DNA of 64,000 nt from Chitinophaga filiformis (GCF_900102545.1 NZ_FNBN01000010.1:62001-126000), one strand, 5' to 3'; shown: positions 34,422-43,805, numbered from the stretch's first letter. Notes: a model not told the origin generated them from the letters alone. Numbers and translations are program-made.

Positions 34422-35306
34422 TTACTTTCTGAAGTTGAAATTCCTCGAGATATTAAATCCGAAGAAGATATCCCCTTTACCCCAGCTACCATTTGTTTTA
34501 GACAGATAATAAGGTCCGATCATTCCATTGGAATTGGTGAATACCAGTTGAAATACGTGTCCACCTGTCTCAATGTCTACTCCGAGGGAAAGTGAATTAT
34601 ATGCCTTGGTTGACACTACCTGATCAGGTAACAGATAGTTGTATTCGGCTGTAAAACTCATTCTCTTGGTGAACTTCATTCTGCCACCTGCACTGATGGC
34701 AAAGATGTCATTGTTATCCTGTGGTGTAGCTACGAGGTTGTAATGCGTCCATGATGGCGCCACCTGCAGGGACAGAGCACTTGAAAACTTCCTGGCTATG
34801 AGTAGCTGGGAAGTATAACTGGTACGGAAACGCGTATTCAGAAAACTCTTATCCGTATATCGCTGTGTATAGTGTGTTACAAGTTCATAAAGACTGATTG
34901 AAACAGGTACAGAACCGGTGGTCTGACGTAATATCTTATACTTGATATTACCATCAAATGCTTTGTCAACAGAACTTCTGCCTACGCCTACGGATAACCT
35001 GTCAGTTATGCCATAATCCAGACCAAAGCGGATAGAAGCATTGTCCAGTCCGAACAGCTCGTAAGCACCTTCATTCAGCTTACCAAAACGGTGCATAATG
35101 AGGAACTGCAGGTTTTGTTTACCAGGCGATTCGACAGTAGGCATATTGACCAGCTGTGTGGCTTTGAACGTACCGGTTACGATATGCGGCTTATCAGCAG
35201 CATTCTCCGATTGGTTCAACATATTCAGCAGACTCGTATCCTGCGCTATGGCAGCTACATTTCCAAGTAATAAACACAATATGATATAACAGGCTATCTT
35301 TTGCAT
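34422..35306 (-). CDS. DUF5777 beta-barrel outer-membrane protein
   Basis: 294 residues starting MQKIACYIILCLLLGNVAA, a signal peptide; the frame extends 9 codons upstream but that start is less likely. DUF5777 hallmarks are FKATQLVNMPTVES, LIMHRFGKLNEGAYELFGLD and IRFGLDYGITDRLSVGVGRS, followed by strand-like segments to the C-terminal FGFNISRNFNFRK. It is probably an outer-membrane barrel. It is the last gene of the operon after YceI and the c-type heme lipoprotein, an arrangement suggesting a shared envelope redox or quinone-related role. Confidence 0.9.
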   Translation of the reverse strand: MQKIACYIILCLLLGNVAAIAQDTSLLNMLNQSENAADKPHIVTGTFKATQLVNMPTVESPGKQNLQFLIMHRFGKLNEGAYELFGLDNASIRFGLDYGITDRLSVGVGRSSVDKAFDGNIKYKILRQTTGSVPVSISLYELVTHYTQRYTDKSFLNTRFRTSYTSQLLIARKFSSALSLQVAPSWTHYNLVATPQDNNDIFAISAGGRMKFTKRMSFTAEYNYLLPDQVVSTKAYNSLSLGVDIETGGHVFQLVFTNSNGMIGPYYLSKTNGSWGKGDIFFGFNISRNFNFRK

Positions 35307-35314
35307 ATTCAAAA

Positions 35315-35854
35315 CTATTTTGCCGGCAGACACACCGCGACTATTTGTATATTAATTTGTGACGCAATCTTATCTTTTACCAGAGACGGGATCTTGATAT
35401 TGAAGTCAGATGGTTTTACTGCAAAAGCAGATTTTGCAGTCACCTTTCCATCCTTTACTTCCAGTTCTCCGGGTACGGTAATTTGCTGTGTAACACCGTG
35501 CAGCGTGAGCTGTCCGCTTACCTGTACCTTATAAGTACCTGGCTTGTTAGGCACATCACCGGTGAAAGTACCGCTGAACTGTGCTTTAGGAAACTTTTCG
35601 CTTTCCACGTAGTTCTCATTATAATGTTCCTGCATCAGCTGTTTAGGAAACAGGAAATTCCGTTGCAACAATGTAAACGCGACGGATTTCTTTGTGAGAT
35701 CTACGGCCGCGAAAGCCTGGCTGTTCTCAGCTTTGATATCTTCCAGTGGAGTTTTGGAAAAGAAGCTGACATTCCCGTTTCTGGTCATAAATGTCTGCGC
35801 CTGCATGGGCAGGTAAGACAGACAAACCAGTACAATAAAGCATATGGTTCTCAT
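35315..35854 (-). CDS. YceI family periplasmic protein
   Basis: 179 residues with a signal peptide (MRTICFIVLVCLSYLPMQAQ). The YceI lipocalin-like barrel is visible in NGNVSFFSKTPLEDIKAENS, FPKAQFSGTFTGDVP, YKVQVSGQLTLHGVTQQITV and the C-terminal IQIVAVCL. Family members bind isoprenoid lipids such as polyprenyl quinones. Packed between the heme lipoprotein (13 bases upstream) and the DUF5777 gene (8 bases downstream), so co-transcribed. Confidence 0.92.
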   Translation of the reverse strand: MRTICFIVLVCLSYLPMQAQTFMTRNGNVSFFSKTPLEDIKAENSQAFAAVDLTKKSVAFTLLQRNFLFPKQLMQEHYNENYVESEKFPKAQFSGTFTGDVPNKPGTYKVQVSGQLTLHGVTQQITVPGELEVKDGKVTAKSAFAVKPSDFNIKIPSLVKDKIASQINIQIVAVCLPAK

Positions 35855-35866
35855 CTTTACTACAGT

Positions 35867-36268
35867 TTAGTTATTCAATGCACCATGATTAATCCAGGAC
35901 CTGATCTTGTTGATATTACAATCAGACAATTTAGAACCACCCTGTGGCATAGCAGGATAACCGGCATCATGATTGATTACGTGCAGGAGATTACCATTAT
36001 CAACCTGTGCTTTCACGCCGGCATAGTTACCTAATGATACACCACCACTTACGTTACCATTACCATGACAGCTATAACAGCTACCACTGATGATAGGTAA
36101 TATGTTGGCTGTATACTTCATATTTGCGGTATCGCAGCTATTATCGCCGCCGCCACCACCGGGAGGATTGTTGTTAGTGACATCCTGTTCATTATCTTTC
36201 GAGCAGGAAACGATAGTCGTTGTGCATGCAATAGCAATTGCGAATAAAGGAAACAGTAGTTTTTTCAT
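35867..36268 (-). CDS. c-type heme lipoprotein
   Basis: 133 residues. The lipobox IVSC places the lipidated cysteine near residue 22, followed by a Asn/Gly/Pro-rich linker. One heme-binding motif, CYSCH, lies at about residue 64, with a possible distal Met in AMPQGG further on. The end (NINKIRSWINHGALNN) is typical of single-heme cytochrome-like domains in Bacteroidota. It is probably an electron carrier on the membrane, in an operon with YceI and DUF5777. Confidence 0.88.
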   Translation of the reverse strand: MKKLLFPLFAIAIACTTTIVSCSKDNEQDVTNNNPPGGGGGDNSCDTANMKYTANILPIISGSCYSCHGNGNVSGGVSLGNYAGVKAQVDNGNLLHVINHDAGYPAMPQGGSKLSDCNINKIRSWINHGALNN

Positions 36269-36279
36269 GATCAGTGTTG

Positions 36280-36693
36280 TTACTTGTTATTTATAATAGT
36301 TGCGTCGACAATACTTACGTCCATCAGCATTCCTGTACACAATCCTTTGATCAGCACTGACTCCCCTACTTTTGGAAGTTGTTTCTCTTCTCCCGGTACA
36401 ATACTACAATTCACGCCCCCTGCACCACCTGCGAGTAATACAGATATTGATGTTCCTGTTTTCTGTACATCCGTTACAGTGCCTTTCACTTCCACCACCT
36501 TATTCACATAATTGCTGTTGGCCTGCTGTTCATTACTGGCAAATGCTTCATACAATTGCTGCGCACTGATATGTTTATCTGTGCGCGACTCTGCTGCAGT
36601 AGTCCTTGGCTTATTGTACAAATAGTATCCTGTTCCCGCTGCTATAAGGCAAAGCAATGCCCCGGCGAGAATGATCAATTTTCTTCGCGTCAT
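36280..36693 (-). CDS. Membrane-anchored OB-fold (tRNA_anti-like) protein
   Basis: 137 residues. An N-terminal membrane anchor (MTRRKLIILAGALLCLIAAG) is followed by an OB-fold-like domain: ISAQQLYEAFASNEQQANSN, VEVKGTVTDVQ, VNCSIVPGE and VLIKGLCTGMLMDVSI. These match the tRNA_anti-like family, exported proteins of unknown function. It lies 12 bases upstream of the heme lipoprotein gene in the same operon. Confidence 0.85.
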   Translation of the reverse strand: MTRRKLIILAGALLCLIAAGTGYYLYNKPRTTAAESRTDKHISAQQLYEAFASNEQQANSNYVNKVVEVKGTVTDVQKTGTSISVLLAGGAGGVNCSIVPGEEKQLPKVGESVLIKGLCTGMLMDVSIVDATIINNK

Positions 36694-36719
36694 GTTATAA
36701 GTCTTATTAAATACGGTTC

Positions 36720-38135
36720 TTATTTAAGCCGTAATGGCCGAGTGAGGCCAATGTTCATGCCTACACTCGTTACAGGCAGTTTTCCAACACCGATACCTTT
36801 TACAGGTATCATTGCATATGGTTCCACCCGCAGGGTTCCTAATACTCCTACAGGGCGTTCATAGCCAACGCCCAGGTGTACATTTGAGACCCAGTCTTTA
36901 GTGGCTTTCTTATACACCCAATCCCGGTCTCCATAAGTTCCATAGTATTCGTAACTATAATTATATCCCTGTTTTTTCATGATATACGATGACATCCCAC
37001 CGTTTACATACCAACTGCTCTTAGGCCCTATTGCAAAAGTATACCGCACATTCAGCGGTATTTCATACATATTACACCATCCATCCACAGCCAACACCTT
37101 CATGTCGCTTGGCCATGACGTTTTTTTAGGATCGAAGTATTTGCCGTCTGAGTAATAGTATTTACGTTCATATATCACCCCGGTTTCCACTGCCAGTCTT
37201 TTACTGAACCTGTAACCGGCAACCAGTCCTACGTTATAGCCCACATTGGAAGTACGTTGAAATTTCACTGTGGTTATATCAGGGCTTGCAATCAATCCGT
37301 AATACAATCCTTTCTTCAGAGAAGCTGGTTCCGTTTTCTTCTTTGGAGCCTGCACAGTAGCATTGCTGTCAGACTTTGGAGCAACAGGTATCCTGATCCT
37401 GTTTGCATGCAGAATATTCACTTGCGGATACATCTCCCTGTTTGCTCTTCCATGGATACCATCAAGGCTCAGTGAAGTAGTATTAACAGCAGTTATCCCC
37501 GGCCTGGCAGCAGGATAACTGCTGTTGGGAATATCCTGTGTTACGCTGGCGCGTACAGTGCTATTCCCTGTGTTCCTGTTCACGGAGTATTGTTCACTGT
37601 CCCCTTTTGTCAATTGGTTACGGGTATGTTGTTCAGTTTTTACTGTAACCTCCTGCTTATCATTCCTGACTACATGTTCATATGTGTCCTGATGATGGTT
37701 ACCGGTACCAACCCTGTTTACCATTAGCTGGCTTCCATTTATAGCGTCTTCACTATGCTGATTTGTCTGTACGTCATTGTTATTGTCTGCTTCCTGTACA
37801 GGTTGCACACTGTTAGCGTTAGTGTGATTGTTCACCGGTACAAGTTGCTGGTCAGGATGCTGTAATGCCAGACCCTCATCTCCGGAATGAAGACGTTCCC
37901 CGTTATACAGGCCTTTAACAGCTGTAATCAGCAGAATGACTGTCATGATCCCAAAGAGACCACGCCTGAACCACCAGCGACCGGTACGCCCGCCTGTAGC
38001 CGTCCCCTGCTGAGTGTTCTCAGCCTGCTGCAACCTGTTCCGCATAGCTTCCCAGTCTCCTCCGCCTGTGTTCAGGGGATAGTCTGAGGCCGCATTGCGG
38101 AATAGTTCGTCCATATCGTCGTCTAGGAGCTGCAT
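36720..38135 (-). CDS. Outer-membrane beta-barrel-like protein with N-terminal membrane segment
   Basis: 471 residues. The N-terminal ~50 residues are acidic and cytoplasmic in character. A membrane segment follows (RRGLFGIMTVILLITAVKG, ~56-75), then a long polar, Asn/Gln/Thr-rich linker, and a C-terminal domain (~270-471) resembling PF13568-type barrels (VGYNVGLVAGYRFSKRLAVE, LRVEPYAMIPVKGIGVGKLP). This layout is common in genes that directly follow ECF sigma factors in Chitinophagaceae, and here the two overlap by 13 bases. The N-terminal part may restrain the sigma factor, with the rest sensing envelope state. No zinc anti-sigma motif is seen. Confidence 0.8.
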   Translation of the reverse strand: MQLLDDDMDELFRNAASDYPLNTGGGDWEAMRNRLQQAENTQQGTATGGRTGRWWFRRGLFGIMTVILLITAVKGLYNGERLHSGDEGLALQHPDQQLVPVNNHTNANSVQPVQEADNNNDVQTNQHSEDAINGSQLMVNRVGTGNHHQDTYEHVVRNDKQEVTVKTEQHTRNQLTKGDSEQYSVNRNTGNSTVRASVTQDIPNSSYPAARPGITAVNTTSLSLDGIHGRANREMYPQVNILHANRIRIPVAPKSDSNATVQAPKKKTEPASLKKGLYYGLIASPDITTVKFQRTSNVGYNVGLVAGYRFSKRLAVETGVIYERKYYYSDGKYFDPKKTSWPSDMKVLAVDGWCNMYEIPLNVRYTFAIGPKSSWYVNGGMSSYIMKKQGYNYSYEYYGTYGDRDWVYKKATKDWVSNVHLGVGYERPVGVLGTLRVEPYAMIPVKGIGVGKLPVTSVGMNIGLTRPLRLK

Positions 38136-38698
38136 ACGTCTATTTCAGGTATATCTGTGTTTAATTTTTTCTGTAAATACGCCCTCGCTTTTGCCAGATT
38201 AGACTTGGAGGTCCCAATGCTGATGTTGAGCTTATCAGCAATTTCCTGGTGGGAGAACCCATCAATTACATACATATTGAAAGCCACCTGATAGGATGGT
38301 GGCAGTTCTTTGACCAGTACAATCAACTCCTTGTAATATAATTGCTGCTCCGCAGATTGTCCCACGTCCGGCACATCCCATACCTCTTCCGGTATGCCTC
38401 CGATCTCAGGTATCATGTTCTTCCGTCTCAGTTCATCGATCGCCGTATTGACCATGATCTTCCTGATCCATCCCATCAACATCTTTTCCTGGTCTTCTGA
38501 TTCTTCGCAACTGAACTTGTCAAAACGGGTAAACACCTTCACAAAGCCATCGTTTACCACATCTTTGGCATTCTCATACCGGTATATGTACCTGAACACA
38601 ATCTTAAAAGCATAGCCATAGTATTGCTCATACAATAACTTCTGGCATCTGGGCTGTTTATTAATGCACCCCTGTATTATGGTAGTCAGTTGTTCCAA
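38123..38698 (-). CDS. ECF RNA polymerase sigma factor
   Basis: 191 residues. Region 2 (~20-90; YAFKIVFRYIYRYENAKDVV and NDGFVKVFTRFDKF) and region 4 (~125-180; LPPSYQVAFNMYVIDGFSHQ, EIADKLNISIGTSKSNLAKA) are both clear. The start is TTG at 38698, because an in-frame stop lies just upstream and no ATG precedes region 2, and related proteins begin at the equivalent EQLIQGCINK position. It heads the operon with the barrel protein, OB-fold protein, heme lipoprotein, YceI and DUF5777, which it probably controls. Confidence 0.93.
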   Translation of the reverse strand: MEQLTTIIQGCINKQPRCQKLLYEQYYGYAFKIVFRYIYRYENAKDVVNDGFVKVFTRFDKFSCEESEDQEKMLMGWIRKIMVNTAIDELRRKNMIPEIGGIPEEVWDVPDVGQSAEQQLYYKELIVLVKELPPSYQVAFNMYVIDGFSHQEIADKLNISIGTSKSNLAKARAYLQKKLNTDIPEIDVCSS

Positions 38699-38920
38699 TG
38701 CTTTTCAATAAGGCTCACTTGTTCTATATACCTTCTAAATACGGAACCTTGAAAGAAAGGTTGCCTGAGGTATAAAATATTTTCCAGATAAGAATCCCAC
38801 AGCTATATAAACAACTATAAACCAATAACTTTTAAAAGAAAATTATTCCTGGCCCTGGTATTATCTACCATAAAATTACACTTATTCCGGTTTTATTATC
38901 CCCGGGGTTGAAACCCCCGT

Positions 38921-40159
38921 TTATTTGAGTTCCTCTTTCCAGCTGGCAATGGCCGCTGTATCGGCCGGGGTGACTTTGAGGGAGCCTTCCTGGGTGATAT
39001 CTACCTGCTGGCCGGGGCGCAGGGACAGGTCTTTACCTTCCGTCTGCACCCTGACAGGACTTCCCAGGGCGGTAATCACCAAATGTGAAGGGGTGGTATA
39101 GGCATGTATATTAAAATGAGTACCTGTTACGTCTGCATATACTTCATAACCGCGGATATGAAAAGGCTGCCCGGTGCTGCTGTTCGCCCGGAAACTGGCC
39201 TCTCCTTCCACTTCCACCACCCTTCCTGCTACACTATAAGTAGCAGGATACCTGACAGCGCTGCCCGTATTCATCCACACTTCGGTACCATCAGGCAGGG
39301 TATTCCTGGACTTATGTTGCCCGGAAGAAGAGATGGCCCTGAAAGACGCGGATCTCTCCGAGCGCATTACCATCAGGTAAAGCCCTGGCCCCACTATCAG
39401 GAACACGAGTGCAATAATGGCGTACAGATAATTAAGGCGGTGGGAATAGAGTCGCCTGATCAACGGGGTACTATCTGCCGGAATAGGACGGTCAATCGCC
39501 ATCGCTTTTGATGCCATCGGCATCCAATGCTCATCAAAGGGGAAAATAACCGGAGGATATTCCTCCAGCAGCTTCGTTTGCTCCACGACCCATTGGTTAT
39601 GCCGGGACGTTACACTGCTATGCGCCACATCCTTGAGGCATTGCCTCACCGACTGATGTACGGCGTTGATGGCATAAGTCACAGTGTCTACTGACAGCTG
39701 CATGGCAGCTGCTATCTGGGCGGGAGACATCCCCTTCAGCCGGTGCATTTCGTAGATCAACCTCCGCTGCTCCGGCAGTGATAGGATCGTATCATGGATA
39801 AGGGACTGATAAGCCTTGTAATGCTGTATTTCGGGAGGGACTTCCTCCTCATATTGTGGTATAGGAAGGGGTTCAACGGAGGATGTATCCTGCAGATAAT
39901 TATAACATTCCTGCAGGGCTACAGAGCGGAGATAGGCGTCCAGGTCTTTTACAAGGGCCAGCTTGTCCCTGTGCAGCCAGACAATAATGAAGGTTTCCTG
40001 TAAGACAGCGTTAATACAGCGCTCATCTCCTTTCAGGACAACAGCCAGGTCAGCATATACCAAGGGGGCTACGGCCCTGAAGAAACGGGTAAAAGAAGTT
40101 TCATTGCCATCTGCAATACTCTGCAGTAATTCTTTCTCGTGGTAATTTGTCTCCACCAT
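38921..40159 (-). CDS. ECF sigma factor fused to a FecR-type anti-sigma domain
   Basis: A 412-residue single polypeptide. Residues ~20-90 (FTRFFRAVAPLVYADLAVVL, NAVLQETFIIVW) are sigma region 2. Residues ~125-180 (LSLPEQRRLIYEMHRLKGMS, PAQIAAAMQLSVDTVTYAIN) are region 4. A ~60-residue linker is followed by one membrane segment (243-264) and a periplasmic FecR domain (~283-390; LPDGTEVWMNTGSAVRYP and VEVEGEASF). The FecR C-terminal DUF4974-type domain is absent. In usual systems these are two genes, with FecR releasing sigma after a TonB receptor signal. No TonB receptor is adjacent. The frame is continuous with no sign of a sequencing join. Confidence 0.88.
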   Translation of the reverse strand: MVETNYHEKELLQSIADGNETSFTRFFRAVAPLVYADLAVVLKGDERCINAVLQETFIIVWLHRDKLALVKDLDAYLRSVALQECYNYLQDTSSVEPLPIPQYEEEVPPEIQHYKAYQSLIHDTILSLPEQRRLIYEMHRLKGMSPAQIAAAMQLSVDTVTYAINAVHQSVRQCLKDVAHSSVTSRHNQWVVEQTKLLEEYPPVIFPFDEHWMPMASKAMAIDRPIPADSTPLIRRLYSHRLNYLYAIIALVFLIVGPGLYLMVMRSERSASFRAISSSGQHKSRNTLPDGTEVWMNTGSAVRYPATYSVAGRVVEVEGEASFRANSSTGQPFHIRGYEVYADVTGTHFNIHAYTTPSHLVITALGSPVRVQTEGKDLSLRPGQQVDITQEGSLKVTPADTAAIASWKEELK

Positions 40160-40285
40160 AATTCCGACGATCAGAACAGGAATATACGAAATATATGGAA
40201 CCTGATCAAACCGTCCGCCAGTGGCCGGTTTCAGCGATCAATAGTAAAAGCGTAGCTTTGCGGCACCTTCAAATCATTCAGCAAT

Positions 40286-41086
40286 ATGAATTTCGAGCAT
40301 AAAGTGGTATGGATCATTGGCGCCTCCTCCGGTATCGGGGCCGGACTGGCAAAAGCCTTAGCGTTACATAGGGCACACCTGATCATTACTTCCCGCGACT
40401 ATACCGCTTTAAAATCACTGGAAGAACTGGTGGAAAATCGTACCCGTTGTACCATACTGCCAGCTGACATGACTGACAACGCAGGACTGCCACAGGTAGT
40501 AGAGCGTGCCATCAGCATCCACGGACATATTGATATTGTTATTCATTCAGCCGGTGTGGGACAACGCTCTGCGGCCGTTGATACACAGCTGGCTGTCTAC
40601 CATCAGTTGATGGCTGTTAACTTCTTCGGCCCTTTGACCCTTACCCAGTACCTGTTACCTCATTTCAAAAGACAGGGTCATGGACATGTGGTAGCCATCA
40701 GTAGTATGTCGGGCCTGATGGGCTTTCCATTGCGTAGTGGTTATGCTGCTTCCAAACATGCATTGAAAGGATATTTTGAAACCCTGCAGGTAGAACATAC
40801 CCTGGACAACTTTTATGTGACTATTGTAAGTCCCGGCAGGATTAAAACAGGATTATCCCTGTCTGCACTAACAGGAGACGGAGCACCTTATGACAAGATG
40901 GACAAAGGCCAGCTGAATGGCATTCCTGTCAATGAATGCGTTGTCAGAATACTGAAGGCCATCAGCCATAAAAAGAAGCATGTGATCATTGCCAAAAGCG
41001 AACACTTACTGTACTTGCTGCGCATACTGATCCCATCTGCCTATTATCGCATTGCAAGAAGAAGAGGATTGCAGGCAGACAATTAA
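40286..41086 (+). CDS. SDR family oxidoreductase
   Basis: A 266-residue short-chain dehydrogenase of the DltE/DHRS7-like group. GASSGIG is at residues 12-18, IHSAG at ~86-90, and catalytic Ser140, Tyr153 and Lys157 (YAASK) are complete. The C-terminal LLYLLRILIPSAYYRIARRR is hydrophobic and basic, suggesting membrane association. The gene is divergent from the sigma-FecR fusion and overlaps the 3' end of cheB by 4 bases, tail to tail. Substrate unknown. Confidence 0.92.
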   Translation: MNFEHKVVWIIGASSGIGAGLAKALALHRAHLIITSRDYTALKSLEELVENRTRCTILPADMTDNAGLPQVVERAISIHGHIDIVIHSAGVGQRSAAVDTQLAVYHQLMAVNFFGPLTLTQYLLPHFKRQGHGHVVAISSMSGLMGFPLRSGYAASKHALKGYFETLQVEHTLDNFYVTIVSPGRIKTGLSLSALTGDGAPYDKMDKGQLNGIPVNECVVRILKAISHKKKHVIIAKSEHLLYLLRILIPSAYYRIARRRGLQADN

Positions 41087-41691
41087 CTTGCGATCTCCAT
41101 ATCCTTGCCACTATCCTCGTTTCCCTGACAGAGCTTCGCCATCATTCGCGCCAGTTCAGTAGGTTGCATTACTGCGGCAGGATTATTTCCTCTGATTGTC
41201 GCCTCCGGCATACCTTTGAATAAAGTAGATGAAGGATCCTGTACAAACACCTTACCTCCATGCTCGTCTATCGCCCTTGCCCCTTCCAGGCCATCCCAGC
41301 CCATACCCGCCAGAATAATACCTATTGCTTTGGACCCGGCATAAACAGCGAGCGACTTTAAAAAAATGTTTACAGCATAGTTAACGATCTGCTCAGGCCT
41401 CCGTGGAATAAGCTTGAATACACCATCTTCAATCTGAACAAATTTACCTTCCGGCATCAAATAGATATGGTCAGGTTCTATTTTCGTATCATGACCTATA
41501 CGTACTATCGGCAGCCGGGTACGCGGTTGCAGCAGTTTATCAAGCATGCTCTTATAACTTCTTGATAAGTGCTGTACGATTACGTAGGCGACACCGGTTC
41601 TTTCCGGTAAATTGCTAAAGAATATTCTTAAGACGTCCAGGCATCCCGCAGAACATCCTAATCCTGCAATGTGGAATTTGGGTTTTACCAT
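41083..41691 (-). CDS. Stand-alone CheB-type methylesterase domain protein
   Basis: 202 residues, only the CheB esterase domain without the usual N-terminal receiver. The catalytic triad is intact: Ser14 (GCSAGC), His41 (IVQHLS) and Asp133 (GMGWDG). CheB normally removes methyl groups from, or deamidates, chemotaxis receptors. No chemotaxis genes lie nearby. Similar orphan CheB domains occur in CheB/CheR hybrid signalling proteins, so a role outside swimming is likely. Terminal overlap with the SDR gene is convergent, not operonic. Confidence 0.9.
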   Translation of the reverse strand: MVKPKFHIAGLGCSAGCLDVLRIFFSNLPERTGVAYVIVQHLSRSYKSMLDKLLQPRTRLPIVRIGHDTKIEPDHIYLMPEGKFVQIEDGVFKLIPRRPEQIVNYAVNIFLKSLAVYAGSKAIGIILAGMGWDGLEGARAIDEHGGKVFVQDPSSTLFKGMPEATIRGNNPAAVMQPTELARMMAKLCQGNEDSGKDMEIAS

Positions 41692-41795
41692 CTCTCTTGA
41701 ACTTTGTTAAAAACTCTCTTTCAAAAACCGGGCTGAACGAGTGCTCATGAGATTGCTGGAGCATATACTGGTAAGATCTTTGAGCTTATCTGTAT

Positions 41796-43805
41796 ATGCG
41801 TAAAAAGTCCTCATCTTCAACACCCGCGGGACGCACAAAGGCTAAGTTCCCTGCTACGGTATCGCCCATGCTGGCTACACTGGTAGAAAAACCAGTAGAA
41901 GAGCCGGGATGGATGTATGAGGTAAAATGGGATGGGTATCGTGCTATCGCCTTGCTGAATAAAGGAGAAGTACAACTCATTTCACGCAACAATAAATCAT
42001 TCGATGAGAAATTCTATCCTGTGCACAATGCGTTAAAGGCATGGAACATTAATGCAGTAGCTGATGGAGAGATAGTGGTGCTCAATGAAAGCGGGACTTC
42101 CAGTTTCGGTGATCTGCAAAACTGGAGAAGTGAAGCCGATGGTGAATTGATCTATTATGTATTTGATCTTTTGTGGCTGAATGGGTATGACCTTACACAG
42201 TTACCTCTGATACAGCGCAGGGAATTGTTAGAAAAGCTATTTCCGGCTCCGGATATTATCAGGTTCAGCGCCGGCTTTCATACTTCTCCTTCAGAGTTTC
42301 TATCAGCAGCCACCTCACTGGGACTGGAGGGAATTATTGCCAAAAAGGAAGATAGTCTTTACTATCCCGGTATACGCACAACGGAGTGGTTAAAGATCAA
42401 GATCAATAAAAGACATGAAGTAGTGATAGGCGGATACACCCGTAATGAAAACTCTTCCAAGCCTTTCAGCTCATTGCTGGTAGGTGTGTTTGATGATGGT
42501 AAATTGCAATATACCGGTAAAATAGGCACTGGGTTTTCCTCCGCCAGACAGAAGGAAATGATGCAGTTATTCAAACCGCTGACCATCAAAAAATCTCCCT
42601 TTACAACGGTTCCTGATGTCAATAAACCTTCCCGCTTCAGGCCCAATCCTCCGAAGGCAGTAGCCACCTGGCTAAAGCCGGAGCTGGTATGCGAAGTAAG
42701 TTATGCAGAGATCACTTCTGATGGTGTAATGCGTCACCCTTCATTCGAAGGTATGCGGGAAGATAAGGCAGCAAAAGATGTAATCAGAGAAGCCCCCCAG
42801 CCGGTTAAAAAAGCAGCAAAGAAAACGGGTACCGCTATTTCGCAACAGCTATTAACACCCGTGATTGGCGGTAACCGTAAAACCTTACTCAATCCATCGG
42901 AAGATACACAAGTCAGGAAGATCAATAAACATGAACTGAAGTTTTCCAATCTTAATAAAATATTCTGGCCGGAAGAGAAATTCACCAAACGGGACATGCT
43001 GAATTACTATTACCAGGTTGCGCAATACATTGTACCATATCTGAAAGACCGGCCCCAGTCGCTCAACAGGTTTCCCAACGGCATAAAAGGCAAGAGCTTT
43101 TATCAGAAAGATGTAACAGGGAAAGCGCCCGACTGGATCAAGACCTTTCCCTATCATACCAGTGATGGGGAAGACAAAAACTTCATGGTGGGTACAGATG
43201 AAGCCAGCCTGTTATATATGGCTAACCTGGGCAGCATTGAAATGAACCCCTGGAACAGCAGGATACAAAAACCGGATTACCCCGATTGGTGTATTATTGA
43301 TCTGGATCCAACAGAAAAGAATACCTTTGAGCAGGTAATAGAAACAGCGCTTGTCACCAAAGAAGTTCTTGACAGTATCAAAGCCCCTGGATATTGCAAA
43401 ACATCTGGTTCCACCGGCATCCATATCTACATTCCTTTAAACGCAAAATATACTTACGATGAATGCCAGTTGTTCGGTAAATGGATCGCTACACAGGTAC
43501 ATGCTGCCTTGCCTGCATTTACCAGTATAGAGCGTATGACACAGAACAGGCGGGGCAAGATATATGTTGACTACCTGCAGAACAGGCCCAAAGCTACACT
43601 GGCTGCTCCATACTCCTTACGGCCAAAGCCAGGTGCAACAGTGTCCATGCCTTTACATTGGGAAGAAGTAAAAAAGGGACTACAGATGAAAGACTTCAAT
43701 ATTGCCAATGCTGTTGCCCGGATCAATGAAATGGGTGATATATTCAAACCAGTACTCGGCAAGGGAATTGATATGAAGAAGATACTACGTGATATGCAAC
43801 CATAA
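41796..43805 (+). CDS. ligD: DNA ligase D (ligase-polymerase form)
   Basis: A 669-residue enzyme of bacterial non-homologous end joining. The N-terminal ATP-dependent ligase domain (1-330) has the adenylated lysine at Lys44 (KWDGYR), with further ligase motifs DGEIVVL and LEGIIAKK. After a basic linker (~340-375), the C-terminal primase-polymerase domain (~385-669) shows the metal-binding IDLDP and GSTGIHIYIP. The N-terminal phosphoesterase domain found in full LigD is absent. No Ku gene is in the window. The adjacent DUF6496 histone-like gene, 30 bases downstream on the same strand, is a likely co-transcribed partner. Confidence 0.95.
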   Translation: MRKKSSSSTPAGRTKAKFPATVSPMLATLVEKPVEEPGWMYEVKWDGYRAIALLNKGEVQLISRNNKSFDEKFYPVHNALKAWNINAVADGEIVVLNESGTSSFGDLQNWRSEADGELIYYVFDLLWLNGYDLTQLPLIQRRELLEKLFPAPDIIRFSAGFHTSPSEFLSAATSLGLEGIIAKKEDSLYYPGIRTTEWLKIKINKRHEVVIGGYTRNENSSKPFSSLLVGVFDDGKLQYTGKIGTGFSSARQKEMMQLFKPLTIKKSPFTTVPDVNKPSRFRPNPPKAVATWLKPELVCEVSYAEITSDGVMRHPSFEGMREDKAAKDVIREAPQPVKKAAKKTGTAISQQLLTPVIGGNRKTLLNPSEDTQVRKINKHELKFSNLNKIFWPEEKFTKRDMLNYYYQVAQYIVPYLKDRPQSLNRFPNGIKGKSFYQKDVTGKAPDWIKTFPYHTSDGEDKNFMVGTDEASLLYMANLGSIEMNPWNSRIQKPDYPDWCIIDLDPTEKNTFEQVIETALVTKEVLDSIKAPGYCKTSGSTGIHIYIPLNAKYTYDECQLFGKWIATQVHAALPAFTSIERMTQNRRGKIYVDYLQNRPKATLAAPYSLRPKPGATVSMPLHWEEVKKGLQMKDFNIANAVARINEMGDIFKPVLGKGIDMKKILRDMQP

